Notes under the pieces: generated by a model
The model's input: the letters and a program-made list of their open reading frames with translations, nothing else
The model's database searches: none
Told to the model about the DNA's origin: nothing
Made by a program: the position numbers and the translations under genes
Assembly (NCBI GenBank): GCA_017524545.1
Contig: JAFXVN010000041.1
Coordinates: 36,687 to 100,686 of the forward strand
Source of the DNA: Bacteroidaceae bacterium
GTDB lineage: Bacteria; Bacteroidota; Bacteroidia; Bacteroidales; Bacteroidaceae
Length of the DNA stretch: 64,000 bases
Direction: 5' to 3'
In this document: one piece after another, positions 51,563 through 60,458 of the stretch
Numbering within the stretch: the first letter of the stretch is position 1
How the letters are laid out: every line of letters begins with the position of its first letter

Positions 51563-51745
51563 TTATTCTGGTTTCCTCTCCTCTGTCTTAAGTCCAAGGT
51601 GATAGTAGTCGGAGATGCGCTTGAGATCTTCAGCTTTTGTTCCATTGCTGATGTTCGAGTAGATATACCAGCCATCGCATTCGTGTTGCCAGATGCGACC
51701 TGGCCTCAGCCTGTCAAGCCATAAAGAGGATGATTCAGGAAACAT
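51563..51745 (-). CDS. Small protein, last gene of the cassette
   Basis: 60 residues (MFPESSSLWLDRLRPGRIWQ ... GWYIYSNISNG ... ISDYYHLGLKTEERK). It starts 6 nt after the stop of the 485-residue gene, so it is very likely co-translated. No family recognised; the short aromatic-rich fold could be a partner or regulatory subunit, but that is speculation. Confidence 0.55.
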   Translation of the reverse strand: MFPESSSLWLDRLRPGRIWQHECDGWYIYSNISNGTKAEDLKRISDYYHLGLKTEERKPE

Positions 51746-51751
51746 TTGATG

Positions 51752-53209
51752 TCACTCTCTGTCGCTTGGTGTCTTAACACTTTCTGATAATAATTTCCTG
51801 AATTTGGAAAAGCCTTCTTCATCGGACAAAAGTCCAAACAAGTCGTTGTCTATTATAGCGCAAGAGTAATTATTTTCGATATAGTCGTAAGTCGGTTCAA
51901 TTTCTCCCGAATCCCCACAAGTATTCCAATCTTTAGGAATCAAGGTCCAGAACGATTCGTCGCCCATAAAGTAGAATGGAATGGCGATGTTGAAAGAAGA
52001 TGCTGTTCCCATAATGTCCAGACAGACATCGGCAAACTCCATAAGAAGTTCATCACTCAACGTGATTTCATTCGACCTTATAGTTCCCTTTTGGACAAGA
52101 TTTCCTATTGCTATCAACAACAAAGCTTTTTGAACAACACATGTATTGTAATTCTTTCGTTCTCTCATAGACACAAAGAGCCTTGAGTATTTCCCAAGTG
52201 GTGATTCTTCTTTTTGGGGAGCGACATTCCTCATCTTCTTCTTTGCAGCTTTGCCTTTAGCGGATTTGGCATCATAGAAATGCATACCATAATCTTCAAG
52301 ATAAGCCATCAGGTCGATAAACATCTTCTTTCTCTTGTCCTTGTGCTTTTCATAACATTCCAATTGTGAATTGAACCATGCTGCCAATTCCGGCTCGTCC
52401 TCCTGAGCAGGCAACTCCAGATTCTCGTCAACATACCATTTCACTTGGTCGCAATTCCTTTTGTAAGAGTATTCAAACGGAGTAAACATCCACTGGTCGT
52501 ATTCTTTCAGGTATTGTTGAAAGGTTGCACGCAGACCTGCCAATTCCTTTGCTGTACTTTTGGTGAAATCAAGATACCATCTGTATAGGCTTTCTTCTGC
52601 TTCAAGACCGTGAGATTGTGGCGAACGGTGTTTTTCCTCCATAAACGTCAGGAACTCCATGATGCGTTGCTCGGCATATTGTATCTTCTTCTTTTCGATG
52701 CTGTAAATGTGGAATCGTTTATCATATTCTTTTGCTTTCAAACCAACATAGCCATCAAGAAAGAAAACGAACCTACCCTGAGGGTCGCCATTAAGGTTAG
52801 CACGAATACTTCCAATGTAGGTTTCTGGAAGATAACACTTAATTTTCTGTAGCAAATCCTCCAGCTTGATCGGTGTTGGTGATTGCTCCAACAGGTGTTC
52901 TGTATAGTCCCCAACCTTAAAGGTTCTTTTATTGAACTTCTTTTCATCGATTCTTTTGGGTTTCGGCTTGGCGTTGACAGAAGCCACAAACTCAGGAAGA
53001 ATACTGTCAAGTTCCTCAATATCCGAGATGGCTTTGAGAAGTTCATCTTTCAACTTATGGGACTTCTCGATATAGTCAACCTTTATCCCGTCATTAGACA
53101 GTTCTATCATGTCTTTAGACGTGGAACAGCCAAGAATCACAAGCACTCGTTTAAGCTGTTGTGAAATAACGCCTATGTCGGAAAGTTGTTTTAAAGTGTA
53201 CTCCTTCAT
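51752..53209 (-). CDS. HARE-HTH-like cassette protein with a restriction-associated-looking carboxy domain
   Basis: 485 residues. The amino part is helical/coiled (HKLKDELLKAISDIEELDSI). About 110-160 has a winged-helix pattern like HARE-HTH (PIKLEDLLQKIKCYLPETYI then GDPQGRFVFFLDGYVGL). A Lys-rich linker precedes a carboxy domain (about 345-480) with VQKALLLIAIGNLVQKGTIR, IPFYFMGDESFWTLIP and CAIIDNDLFGLLSDEEG. This K-x-LLL-A-I-x-x-L / PF-x-x-x-x-x-x-FW-x-L pattern resembles modules before HNH nucleases in restriction enzymes. No HNH motif is visible, so it may read DNA rather than cut it. Overlaps the radical SAM gene by 4 nt. Confidence 0.65.
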   Translation of the reverse strand: MKEYTLKQLSDIGVISQQLKRVLVILGCSTSKDMIELSNDGIKVDYIEKSHKLKDELLKAISDIEELDSILPEFVASVNAKPKPKRIDEKKFNKRTFKVGDYTEHLLEQSPTPIKLEDLLQKIKCYLPETYIGSIRANLNGDPQGRFVFFLDGYVGLKAKEYDKRFHIYSIEKKKIQYAEQRIMEFLTFMEEKHRSPQSHGLEAEESLYRWYLDFTKSTAKELAGLRATFQQYLKEYDQWMFTPFEYSYKRNCDQVKWYVDENLELPAQEDEPELAAWFNSQLECYEKHKDKRKKMFIDLMAYLEDYGMHFYDAKSAKGKAAKKKMRNVAPQKEESPLGKYSRLFVSMRERKNYNTCVVQKALLLIAIGNLVQKGTIRSNEITLSDELLMEFADVCLDIMGTASSFNIAIPFYFMGDESFWTLIPKDWNTCGDSGEIEPTYDYIENNYSCAIIDNDLFGLLSDEEGFSKFRKLLSESVKTPSDRE

Positions 53210-55173
53210 CTCTGCATTTCTTGGTCAAATTCTTTCTTTAGTTCGTACAAATCTCGTCCCTCTGTAATGATGTCGTCTCTAAAGTCAACATAGTATCTCA
53301 GGAGTCTTTTGATGACAGGCTCTTCGAAATCATCCACAATAGTCGCATTAAACACATTGGTATGAATAACCTCACATACATCATTCCATCTTTCTTCGGA
53401 AACAGAAGCCTTGCATTCTTTCCATGCATTCCGCCAATGATTCGTTCCAATACCAACATCCTTCTTATTGTCTAACCATTTGAAGAAAAATCGGTAAATG
53501 ATAAAAGTCTCAGGCATTTCAAGCAAGTCCATATACTCATCCTCGTCTTTACCAAAGGCCTCGCAAAAGAACGAATGCCCTCTGCCTATTTTGCCCTTGG
53601 TACTATTAAGGATAGCCTGAACTGCTCTTATGTATTTTCTGTTCCAATACTTCCCAATATAATCCCTGTTGTGAGAAAAGTCCTCAGCATCACCCTCTTT
53701 TTTCCGCAGAGGATGGTATTTCATGGGGAATGAGTAGATGCTAATATTAAGCTCCTCGCATAGGTCAACATTTATCTTCATCCTCTGATACAATTCTACA
53801 GGCTTGTCGTTGAAATTGTATAGAAGATAGTTTGAAAAGTCATTCATTCCGGCAGCAACGCTCAACCTTATGGCTTTTTCGTATGCAGGTCTTGTTCTAA
53901 TGTCATCGAATGCAATTCTTAGTGGCCTTATTGCAATACGCGACAATAGCTCCACATTTTTCTCATTAAACAATCGAGCGTCAACACCTTGATTGAAATC
54001 AACATAGCGAATTTTGGGAGTGGGCTTGAAGTGTTTCGCATATATATCCTTTATTTCTTCGTATGCTTCCAACAGGGCGTCTTTCCGTGTAGTAAGAAAT
54101 TTCAAGATATGGTATTTGGATAATATCTTATAGACCTGATACGATTCTTCCCCTTTCAGCCTGTCATAGAAAGCCATGATTAAGGAGTGAGCCTTGCGTA
54201 TATAAGCCCTGTCGTTTACATTATTCCTCAGATTACGTATGGCAATCGCCAACAAGTCTGGCTGGGTGAATTTTGCGCCTCTTTCAAACCCGCAATCGAT
54301 GATATCTTGAATGATGTGAGGAAGTTCTTCTGATGCCAACACATTGTTGTCCATCAGCAGCATGTTCTGCTGTTCGCCATATAGCTCTCGTATACGTTCA
54401 ATACGTTCTTTCAGGGGAATGTAACTGTTGTATATCGGCTCCAATATGGGTACGGCGCAGAAGGAACAATGACGGATACATCCTCTTGTTGTGTAACCAT
54501 AGTATGCATTCGTCATGGGATACTTGTATTCTATTTCGTCAAGAATGGAGTAATCCAAAGGCAATTCGTCAATCATCTGGGTATCGCCTTTGTCTAAATC
54601 GCCTGCTTTCAGAATGCCGACGTGGGGTCTGATGCCCGTTGCCTCCTCTATTTCCTTAGGCTGTATAGAAGCCAATACGCCTCCAACCATTAAGTCTTTA
54701 GGCTTCTTGACGAGTAGCTTTGCAAATTCTATCGTCTCTATGGTTGTTTTCCAGTAGAAGGTAAACAGAGTGGTTACAAAAACTCTGTCCCACTCTGGAT
54801 ACTTCTTCCAAGTTCCCTTCCAATAGAAATCCTTGAAATCGATAGCAACAGAGCGCAGTTCTTCGCTTTGGGGTGACAATTCAGTTCCGATAGCATCAAG
54901 CGCAGTTCCTTTTCTTGTCTTGATGTATTCAAAGATGTAGTCTTTTCTAATATACCAGTCTTGGGTTTTGTCAATCTTGTTAAATGCAGCAATACATTTG
55001 TCTGCTATTTGTTCTATTATGAATTGCTTTAAGTCACCCTTATAGAACAAAACATCCCAGTTGCCAAGATTCTTGTGGTAGGTGGCAATCTTCATCAGTC
55101 CAATTGGCGGGAACTTGTTGCTGTAATTGGGCTCTATCAATAGTGCTTTATATCGCTTCTTAGGCCTTGCCAT
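53206..55173 (-). CDS. Radical SAM protein of the cassette
   Basis: 655 residues. The cluster motif CxxxCxxC is in TTRGCIRHCSFCAVP (about 233-247). It is preceded by a B12-binding-like Rossmann region starting LLIEPNYSNKFPPIGLMKIA, though no DxHxxG cobalamin motif is obvious. The SAM barrel continues (MLLMDNNVLASEELPHIIQD, FNQGVDARLFNEKNVELLS), and a long helical carboxy-terminal region of about 200 residues has no recognised domain. Radical SAM enzymes usually modify nucleic acids, peptides or metabolites; the substrate here is unknown. The start and stop each overlap the neighbouring cassette genes. Confidence 0.85.
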   Translation of the reverse strand: MARPKKRYKALLIEPNYSNKFPPIGLMKIATYHKNLGNWDVLFYKGDLKQFIIEQIADKCIAAFNKIDKTQDWYIRKDYIFEYIKTRKGTALDAIGTELSPQSEELRSVAIDFKDFYWKGTWKKYPEWDRVFVTTLFTFYWKTTIETIEFAKLLVKKPKDLMVGGVLASIQPKEIEEATGIRPHVGILKAGDLDKGDTQMIDELPLDYSILDEIEYKYPMTNAYYGYTTRGCIRHCSFCAVPILEPIYNSYIPLKERIERIRELYGEQQNMLLMDNNVLASEELPHIIQDIIDCGFERGAKFTQPDLLAIAIRNLRNNVNDRAYIRKAHSLIMAFYDRLKGEESYQVYKILSKYHILKFLTTRKDALLEAYEEIKDIYAKHFKPTPKIRYVDFNQGVDARLFNEKNVELLSRIAIRPLRIAFDDIRTRPAYEKAIRLSVAAGMNDFSNYLLYNFNDKPVELYQRMKINVDLCEELNISIYSFPMKYHPLRKKEGDAEDFSHNRDYIGKYWNRKYIRAVQAILNSTKGKIGRGHSFFCEAFGKDEDEYMDLLEMPETFIIYRFFFKWLDNKKDVGIGTNHWRNAWKECKASVSEERWNDVCEVIHTNVFNATIVDDFEEPVIKRLLRYYVDFRDDIITEGRDLYELKKEFDQEMQR

Positions 55174-56723
55174 TATCTTAGAGCTTTAATAGTATCGGCA
55201 ATCAACTTCTCAAGCGTTGCCTTATTGTCTGATTCCCACTTCCTTCGGAGTATTGCAAAGATTTTACGTATGACCTTTATACTTTCTACGCTGTATTTGT
55301 CCGACAATACGGAGAGTTCATCAGAAGCAACAATTTTAACTGTTGGTTTGTCCTTTTTCGTTTTCTCTGCTGGTGTTTCCCCACCATTCTCTTGTATCTC
55401 TTTAGATTTGTTCTGATAGTATTCCACAAGAGGAGTTCCGGCAGAAGAGGAAGCAATTTCTTTTCCCGAAGTACGCTCTATCGTTGCCAATGCCTTTTCG
55501 ACTTCCCCTTTTGCCTGAACCTTATCGACATCTTTATTGTCGGAGTTCACTTTGGAAACGCCCACATTCAGGTCGCGTACTGCTCTTTTTAGTTCGCTGG
55601 CCATATAATAAATCTGGCGCATCTCTGTAAACTTCTCTCTCAACAGGTCGTAGAGACGGATTGCCTCATGTGTAGAAGCAAGCCCTTGTCTGGTGCTGTC
55701 GGGGACGATGTCAGCACTTACTACATGTATCTCACCATAGAAATAGTGGTTCCCTCGTGCCTCGTGAAAGTATTTGTCAAGGAGTTTTGCATCGCCTATT
55801 TGGATATTATTCTTGCGTAGTCTTATACCTCGGTTGGGTTCAAACTCGTCATTTACTTTTTCTGGAATCTCCTTAGAGAAAGGCGTAATTGCATACCATC
55901 CCCAGGCTAATTCTTCTTCTTCATCTTTTAGATGGAATATCTCAATACCTAATATCTCATCACCAGTTCCAATTACAGTTTTTCCGTAATTTTTCTTTAT
56001 TGGCTTGTTATTGACGCTCACATTTACATACTTCATTCTTGAGTATAGTTCCTTGAACTCCTCATTCTTTGAAATCAGAAGATTCTTGAAGGGCATGGAA
56101 TAATCAATGGGGGCAACTGCCGAGAGATACGACATAATTTCATCAGCTGAAAGAAGTTCGTCATAACCTTCCTTGATATTCTCCAAAGTCACCTCAAAGA
56201 AATGGTCGTCGCTATCCGTGATACGGCGCACTTCTGATATTTCAGACATAACCGTAACAGCATCACTACGATTGTTCTTGTCTCTGATAATGCTTCTCGC
56301 AAGGTCTGAATTGATTGCTACTTCAGTACCTTCTTTCTCCCCTGATGCTTTTGTGCGGAAAACCAAACGAGAACAGAAACCGGCACCAACAAGTCGGCCA
56401 ACTCCATACTGCCCGGCTTGAACATAGCCATCCTTTTCTGAAGCTGCTATATTAAGTAAAGCCGATGGCGCTTTTTCAAGCGATATGCCTGTACCATTGT
56501 CTCTGATTGTGACAGTTCTGTGTTTCGGGTCAACAGCAACATTCACAATTCCATTATTAACATTCGGTAGGAGATTCTTTGTTACAGCCTCTTGGATTGC
56601 ATCGAAAGAGTTCTGGATATACTCTCGGTAGATGACTTTACATTCGTCATACATATTGAACATCAACATTTCAATGATGTTCTTACCAAAAACTGGCTTG
56701 GGGGTCTTTGTTGAATTATCCAT
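55173..56723 (-). CDS. GHKL (Hsp90/MORC-like) ATPase of the cassette
   Basis: 516 residues. The Bergerat fold is clear: YREYIQNSFDAIQEA (N-box), TIRDNGTGISLEKAP (G1), and DGYVQAGQYGVGRLVGAGFC (G2 lid). A transducer-like region follows (EPNRGIRLRKNNIQIGDAKL), then a coiled-coil and a helical carboxy terminus (about 390-516). It resembles HtpG-related ATPases found in defence loci rather than a sensor kinase, as no receiver or DHp part is present. It overlaps the HerA-like gene by 8 nt and shares one base with the radical SAM gene start. Confidence 0.85.
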   Translation of the reverse strand: MDNSTKTPKPVFGKNIIEMLMFNMYDECKVIYREYIQNSFDAIQEAVTKNLLPNVNNGIVNVAVDPKHRTVTIRDNGTGISLEKAPSALLNIAASEKDGYVQAGQYGVGRLVGAGFCSRLVFRTKASGEKEGTEVAINSDLARSIIRDKNNRSDAVTVMSEISEVRRITDSDDHFFEVTLENIKEGYDELLSADEIMSYLSAVAPIDYSMPFKNLLISKNEEFKELYSRMKYVNVSVNNKPIKKNYGKTVIGTGDEILGIEIFHLKDEEEELAWGWYAITPFSKEIPEKVNDEFEPNRGIRLRKNNIQIGDAKLLDKYFHEARGNHYFYGEIHVVSADIVPDSTRQGLASTHEAIRLYDLLREKFTEMRQIYYMASELKRAVRDLNVGVSKVNSDNKDVDKVQAKGEVEKALATIERTSGKEIASSSAGTPLVEYYQNKSKEIQENGGETPAEKTKKDKPTVKIVASDELSVLSDKYSVESIKVIRKIFAILRRKWESDNKATLEKLIADTIKALR

Positions 56724-58383
56724 TAGGGAATTGTTTATAGGTTGGACGAGGGAATCTTACATTTACCAACGAACGTAACGCGGGATTAGAGATAATATAT
56801 TCGCCAGGACTTAGGCGTGTCATCATGTTCTGATAAGTTTTAGGAATATAACGATAGTCGGGCTTTGATACCTCTATGGCGTTAGTTCTTCCGTAGGCTG
56901 CTGTGGCACAGTTTCCTTTCACCCGGTCGTGGATAGCACTACGGAACTGCTCCACAGAGAACAGAATGATGCCAAGTGATCGTCCACGTTCAGCTATATC
57001 AAGCAGTTGTTTCAGAATAGGAGAGTTCTTAGGAACGTCGTTCGACGCATACTTATTCAACTCATCAACAAACATAATGACCTTATGGGGAATGTTGTCC
57101 CTCTCTGCACCAAGCTTCAAATCGTAAATAGCTCTTGCCACACTACCGAACACGAAGCTTTGTGTGTTTTCGTCAAGGCGGGCGATATCAATTACCATCA
57201 CCTGATTCTTCTTCAAGTTTTGGCTAATCTCATCGCAGATGTCAACTTCGCTGTTGCTCAAAATATCTTTGGCAAAAACGTCGTTGTTGATAGCCTTGCC
57301 TATACAACGCTTGAATTTTCGCCAACTGGTAATCATGATTTCATTCTTTGTGCCACCATTGGTACCAGTCTTTGTACATTTATCAATGGCTTCTTGAAAA
57401 GTTGACCATTTATTAATACCGTGAAAATCGCCTTCATGGTTAATGATGTAGTTGACACAACTTTCCATTGTTCCGCTGCTGTCATCTTCGTTTGCTAGCA
57501 GAAGATCAAGTTTATCCTGGCATTTGTCAAATACGAACTTGTAGGTTTTTGCCTTACCCTTTGTCATCTGAATCTTGATGTCACTCGGAGCTGCATACGA
57601 CTGTGTTCGAGCCGTCAACTGGTCTTTGCCGTAAGGATAATAGTATGTTACGTTTTCAAATGGTGTGGGATTCAGCCCAAGTTTGTCGGTATAGATTTCT
57701 TTATCCTCATCCGACAGGCCGACATTTGCCTCGTCAATAGCCATAAGGTCTCGTCCTTTGACATTGAAGAAGACGAAGGCTACACTTTCATTGTCATCAC
57801 TACGGAACTTCTGTTGAATGGCACGGAGCAAGAACATAGAATACGAAGTTTTTGCTGCCAAGCCAGAAATGCCTGAAACATTCATGTGCGCTCCATCAGG
57901 GCCAATCAGGAAATGGGTATCTAAAACGACTTTCACCTTTATGGCTTCTTCTCCTTTGTACATCTGAAGATATCCGCATACAAGGGGATTCTTGACATCC
58001 TCATCACTTAAACCCAAAGCAGCCTTTATGTCATCTGGGTTGCATAATGACACCTGCCTGTCATTAAGCACAGGAGTGTAGATACCCTTTGTGTTGTGGG
58101 TTACGCTGCATTTCACGTAGTTCATTCCGAGACGGTTCATATTGCCTATGTTTGGAGCAATGTCACCGAAGTCGCTTGATATGTAACTTGTAAAATGGCT
58201 GGGAGCATCTGTCACATGACTGATTTCTTCTATAACACCGTAAGTGACAGAATCTCCTTCGTGTTGGACCTTTACAATGTCAAACGGACTGAGGATTTGT
58301 TTCTTGTCAGTCCAAAAAAAGAAGTTGTCTATCGTTGACGGACATTTCTCTGTTGCTGACACCTTACCTATAATCTTTTCCAT
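56716..58383 (-). CDS. HerA-like (FtsK/HerA superfamily) ATPase of the cassette
   Basis: 555 residues. An amino-terminal HAS-barrel (SPFDIVKVQHEGDSVTYGVI) is followed by a P-loop region at about 172-185 (MNVSGISGLAAKTSYSMFLL). The P-loop is unusual: the Gly before Lys is Ala (GLAAKTS rather than GSGKS). Walker B is KVIMFVDELNKYA; LLDIAERGRSLGIILFSVEQ and YRYIPKTYQNMMTRLSPGEY match later HerA motifs. HerA-type hexamers pump duplex DNA and usually work with NurA nucleases; a NurA-like protein is encoded 4 nt upstream. Confidence 0.85.
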   Translation of the reverse strand: MEKIIGKVSATEKCPSTIDNFFFWTDKKQILSPFDIVKVQHEGDSVTYGVIEEISHVTDAPSHFTSYISSDFGDIAPNIGNMNRLGMNYVKCSVTHNTKGIYTPVLNDRQVSLCNPDDIKAALGLSDEDVKNPLVCGYLQMYKGEEAIKVKVVLDTHFLIGPDGAHMNVSGISGLAAKTSYSMFLLRAIQQKFRSDDNESVAFVFFNVKGRDLMAIDEANVGLSDEDKEIYTDKLGLNPTPFENVTYYYPYGKDQLTARTQSYAAPSDIKIQMTKGKAKTYKFVFDKCQDKLDLLLANEDDSSGTMESCVNYIINHEGDFHGINKWSTFQEAIDKCTKTGTNGGTKNEIMITSWRKFKRCIGKAINNDVFAKDILSNSEVDICDEISQNLKKNQVMVIDIARLDENTQSFVFGSVARAIYDLKLGAERDNIPHKVIMFVDELNKYASNDVPKNSPILKQLLDIAERGRSLGIILFSVEQFRSAIHDRVKGNCATAAYGRTNAIEVSKPDYRYIPKTYQNMMTRLSPGEYIISNPALRSLVNVRFPRPTYKQFPNG

Positions 58384-58387
58384 ATTC

Positions 58388-59566
58388 TTAGAATATTTTG
58401 TATATTACTTCTTTGTCTAAATACTGGGATTTGCAGAATGATTCTGTAAGATAAACGGGATACAAATGATTTGCCCATCTGGCATCATTGCCATAGCACA
58501 CAGGAAATGCTTCCCTTATAAGATTTGCTGATATAATGTCTATGATTTCCGTGTCAATCATAGCCCCTTTGTCGTCAAGAACCATTTCGCATTTCACTAT
58601 ATCTGATACTGGAGTTTCACGGAAATCGCTATTCCTAAGGCGCAAGTACCACACAGCATAATAACTCTGTGAGTATTCCGATTGATACTCATAGACTTTT
58701 GTCCTCTCGAATGGTTTTAGGTTTGAAATGGTCTTTGATAGCCTGTTACCCTCAAAGTCGTTCATCAACTCTGGGTCAAAACGCTTTGAAACACCTACTA
58801 CATGTCTGTAATTTTGATGCAGAAGGGCAAACTCTGTAGAACTCATGTTCGAGTATCTGGGATTGTAGTCGATAGAACCGTCTTTTATCAGGAAATGTTC
58901 GTCGTCGAGCAAGTGACGTTTACAAAGTTCCTTTACAACCAATTGCTCCGAGTCTGTCATCTCGTTCTGAATGAGAGCCTGAGCACGACTTCTGTATTTG
59001 TCTTTACCTTTCAGCAAGTCATCGTGGCCGTCCGTCTTGTATAGCAGCATTTGATTCAACTTGATATTGTGTTCTTTGAGAAATGGAACCTTTTCCATTT
59101 CCATGTTGATTTTTTCACAATAAAGTCTACAGAAGTTACCACCTTTGTTTTCATCGTCAAGGTCGAAGTCATCAGGCATGGCAATAACAATCTTGTTTTC
59201 AACCACCAGCTTTTTGAATATATCCCTTGAAGGACGTTGACAACATCCTACGATGATTTGTCCTGCCAGAACAGGGTAAATCTTTCGCCCGATAGCGATA
59301 TCATCAATCTTGTATATATGACGGGAACCATCAAGAAAATAGAAAAAGATAGGGGTCGTTGCCTCTATATATTCATCGCTTATTCTGATAGTTCTCACCC
59401 TGCTTTGGTTGGATTCAGCAAAAGGACTTTTAGCTATCTGAGTGGCGGGCTTGTCATCATAGTCAAGGGTCTCTGGGAGATTTTCGTCCAGAGACATCTT
59501 CTTGGTATGATAGAGGGTGTATTTGCCGCTGCCCTGTTCTTGGATATAGTCAAGTATCTTGCCCAT
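58388..59566 (-). CDS. NurA-like nuclease-domain protein of the cassette
   Basis: 392 residues. PIFFYFLDGSRHIYKIDDIA contains the DGS(R) motif that marks the first metal ligand of NurA nucleases. The carboxy terminus (IDIISANLIREAFPVCYGND then ARWANHLYPVYLTESFCKSQ) fits the family's final conserved His/Tyr-Pro segment. Its position immediately before a HerA-like ATPase gene supports the assignment. NurA-HerA pairs resect DNA ends in archaea and recur in bacterial defence loci. Assignment is by motif and context, not by a full-length match. Confidence 0.65.
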   Translation of the reverse strand: MGKILDYIQEQGSGKYTLYHTKKMSLDENLPETLDYDDKPATQIAKSPFAESNQSRVRTIRISDEYIEATTPIFFYFLDGSRHIYKIDDIAIGRKIYPVLAGQIIVGCCQRPSRDIFKKLVVENKIVIAMPDDFDLDDENKGGNFCRLYCEKINMEMEKVPFLKEHNIKLNQMLLYKTDGHDDLLKGKDKYRSRAQALIQNEMTDSEQLVVKELCKRHLLDDEHFLIKDGSIDYNPRYSNMSSTEFALLHQNYRHVVGVSKRFDPELMNDFEGNRLSKTISNLKPFERTKVYEYQSEYSQSYYAVWYLRLRNSDFRETPVSDIVKCEMVLDDKGAMIDTEIIDIISANLIREAFPVCYGNDARWANHLYPVYLTESFCKSQYLDKEVIYKIF

Positions 59567-59598
59567 TGTTATCTAATGTTATTAGTTCTCGGGGGTTA

Positions 59599-59865
59599 TT
59601 AGCATACAGACGACTGGTAGTAGTCCCTGTTCAGACAAATAAGATAATTGTCACCTATTAAAACAAGTACATCAGTTTTTGGAACTGACCAGTCTAACAA
59701 CTCGTCGAATCCCATATCTGCAACCTCCTCGCGTTTTACCTCGCGCCATCCTTCTGTTTGAGCGAGCATTTCTAGCATTTTGGCGGTATCCTCTTCAACT
59801 AAATCTATCAAGCATCCCCATTCTTCATACATTCCACCTGTGGGTATGGATAAATGTCTCTTCAT
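59599..59865 (-). CDS. Small protein, first gene of the cassette
   Basis: 88 residues, mixed alpha/beta (MKRHLSIPTGGMYEEWGCLI ... VPKTDVLVLIGDNYLICLNR). It is acidic, starts the cassette, and is separated from the NurA-like gene by 32 nt. No family recognised. A position at the head of an operon with a long structured leader would suit a regulator or a target-mimicking partner, but nothing in the sequence proves either. Confidence 0.6.
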   Translation of the reverse strand: MKRHLSIPTGGMYEEWGCLIDLVEEDTAKMLEMLAQTEGWREVKREEVADMGFDELLDWSVPKTDVLVLIGDNYLICLNRDYYQSSVC

Positions 59866-60073
59866 ATTGACAAACCGATTTTAGGGCATCGGCCAGCAAC
59901 TATTTGTCTGACTGATACCCAAGCGTCAGGGGATTATTAACATTCAGAGGTCAACAAAGCAAAAAACGAGGGTATCTCCTGCTGCTCGTTCTGACATTTA
60001 GGCCGTAGGAATTGCCCTCTCAATAGAACGAACAGATATGATACCCTCGGGAGTATATATACTATGCACCAAA

Positions 60074-60109
60074 AGTGTGCGTGAGGGCATAGAAAGCCCT
60101 CGGCACACT
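60074..60109. ncRNA. Strong hairpin in the cassette leader (possible structured RNA)
   Basis: AGTGTGC pairs with GCACACT and GAGGGC with GCCCTC, with a 7-nt loop and one asymmetric bulge, making 13 base pairs. There is no T run, so a terminator is less likely. It may be part of a leader RNA, a small RNA or a protein-binding site. Confidence 0.35.
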
Positions 60110-60297
60110 CCGGCTGCGCATAATATACACATCCGTAGGCGTCACCTCTGCGTTTGTCTTTGATTGAGATTTGAGTTTCCTACGTTCAAATGTCCAAAAA
60201 CAAAGCGTTAGTGTCGCTTTTCACAATGTAGTAATCTGCTCTATTGGCTCCGTCTTCCACTGATGACATCACAGCCGTTAATAGGCAGATTCTTCCG

Positions 60298-60305
60298 CAA
60301 AAGTA
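60298..60305 (-). promoter_or_regulatory. Candidate -7 box TACTTTTG for the cassette
   Basis: The only TAnnTTTG match found on the minus strand in the gap upstream of the first cassette gene. No -33 element is visible, so this is tentative. Confidence 0.3.
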
Positions 60306-60458
60306 CGAAGAAAAAGTGAAAAGTGAAAAGCGAAAAGTGAAAAATTAAACGAAGAGAGGAAAATAAGCGTGAAAAGAGAAAATATCATCCCTATTTTGTG
60401 GGTTGCATTTATCCGATTTTTGTGAAAAGGCCTGCCGTAGAATAGAATAGTACATTTT

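Larger units (their letters stand above)
59866..60458. other. 593-bp structured intergenic region upstream of the cassette
   Basis: No gene seen. It holds an imperfect 24-bp inverted repeat (59968-59991 with 60026-60048; GAGGGTATC ... TCGTTC), a 12-bp palindrome AGTATATATACT (60052-60063), and a strong hairpin (60074-60109). A weak minus-strand -7 box TACTTTTG (60298-60305) would give a leader of about 430 nt. GTGAAAAGTGAAAAG repeats fill 60308-60350. Confidence 0.5.
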
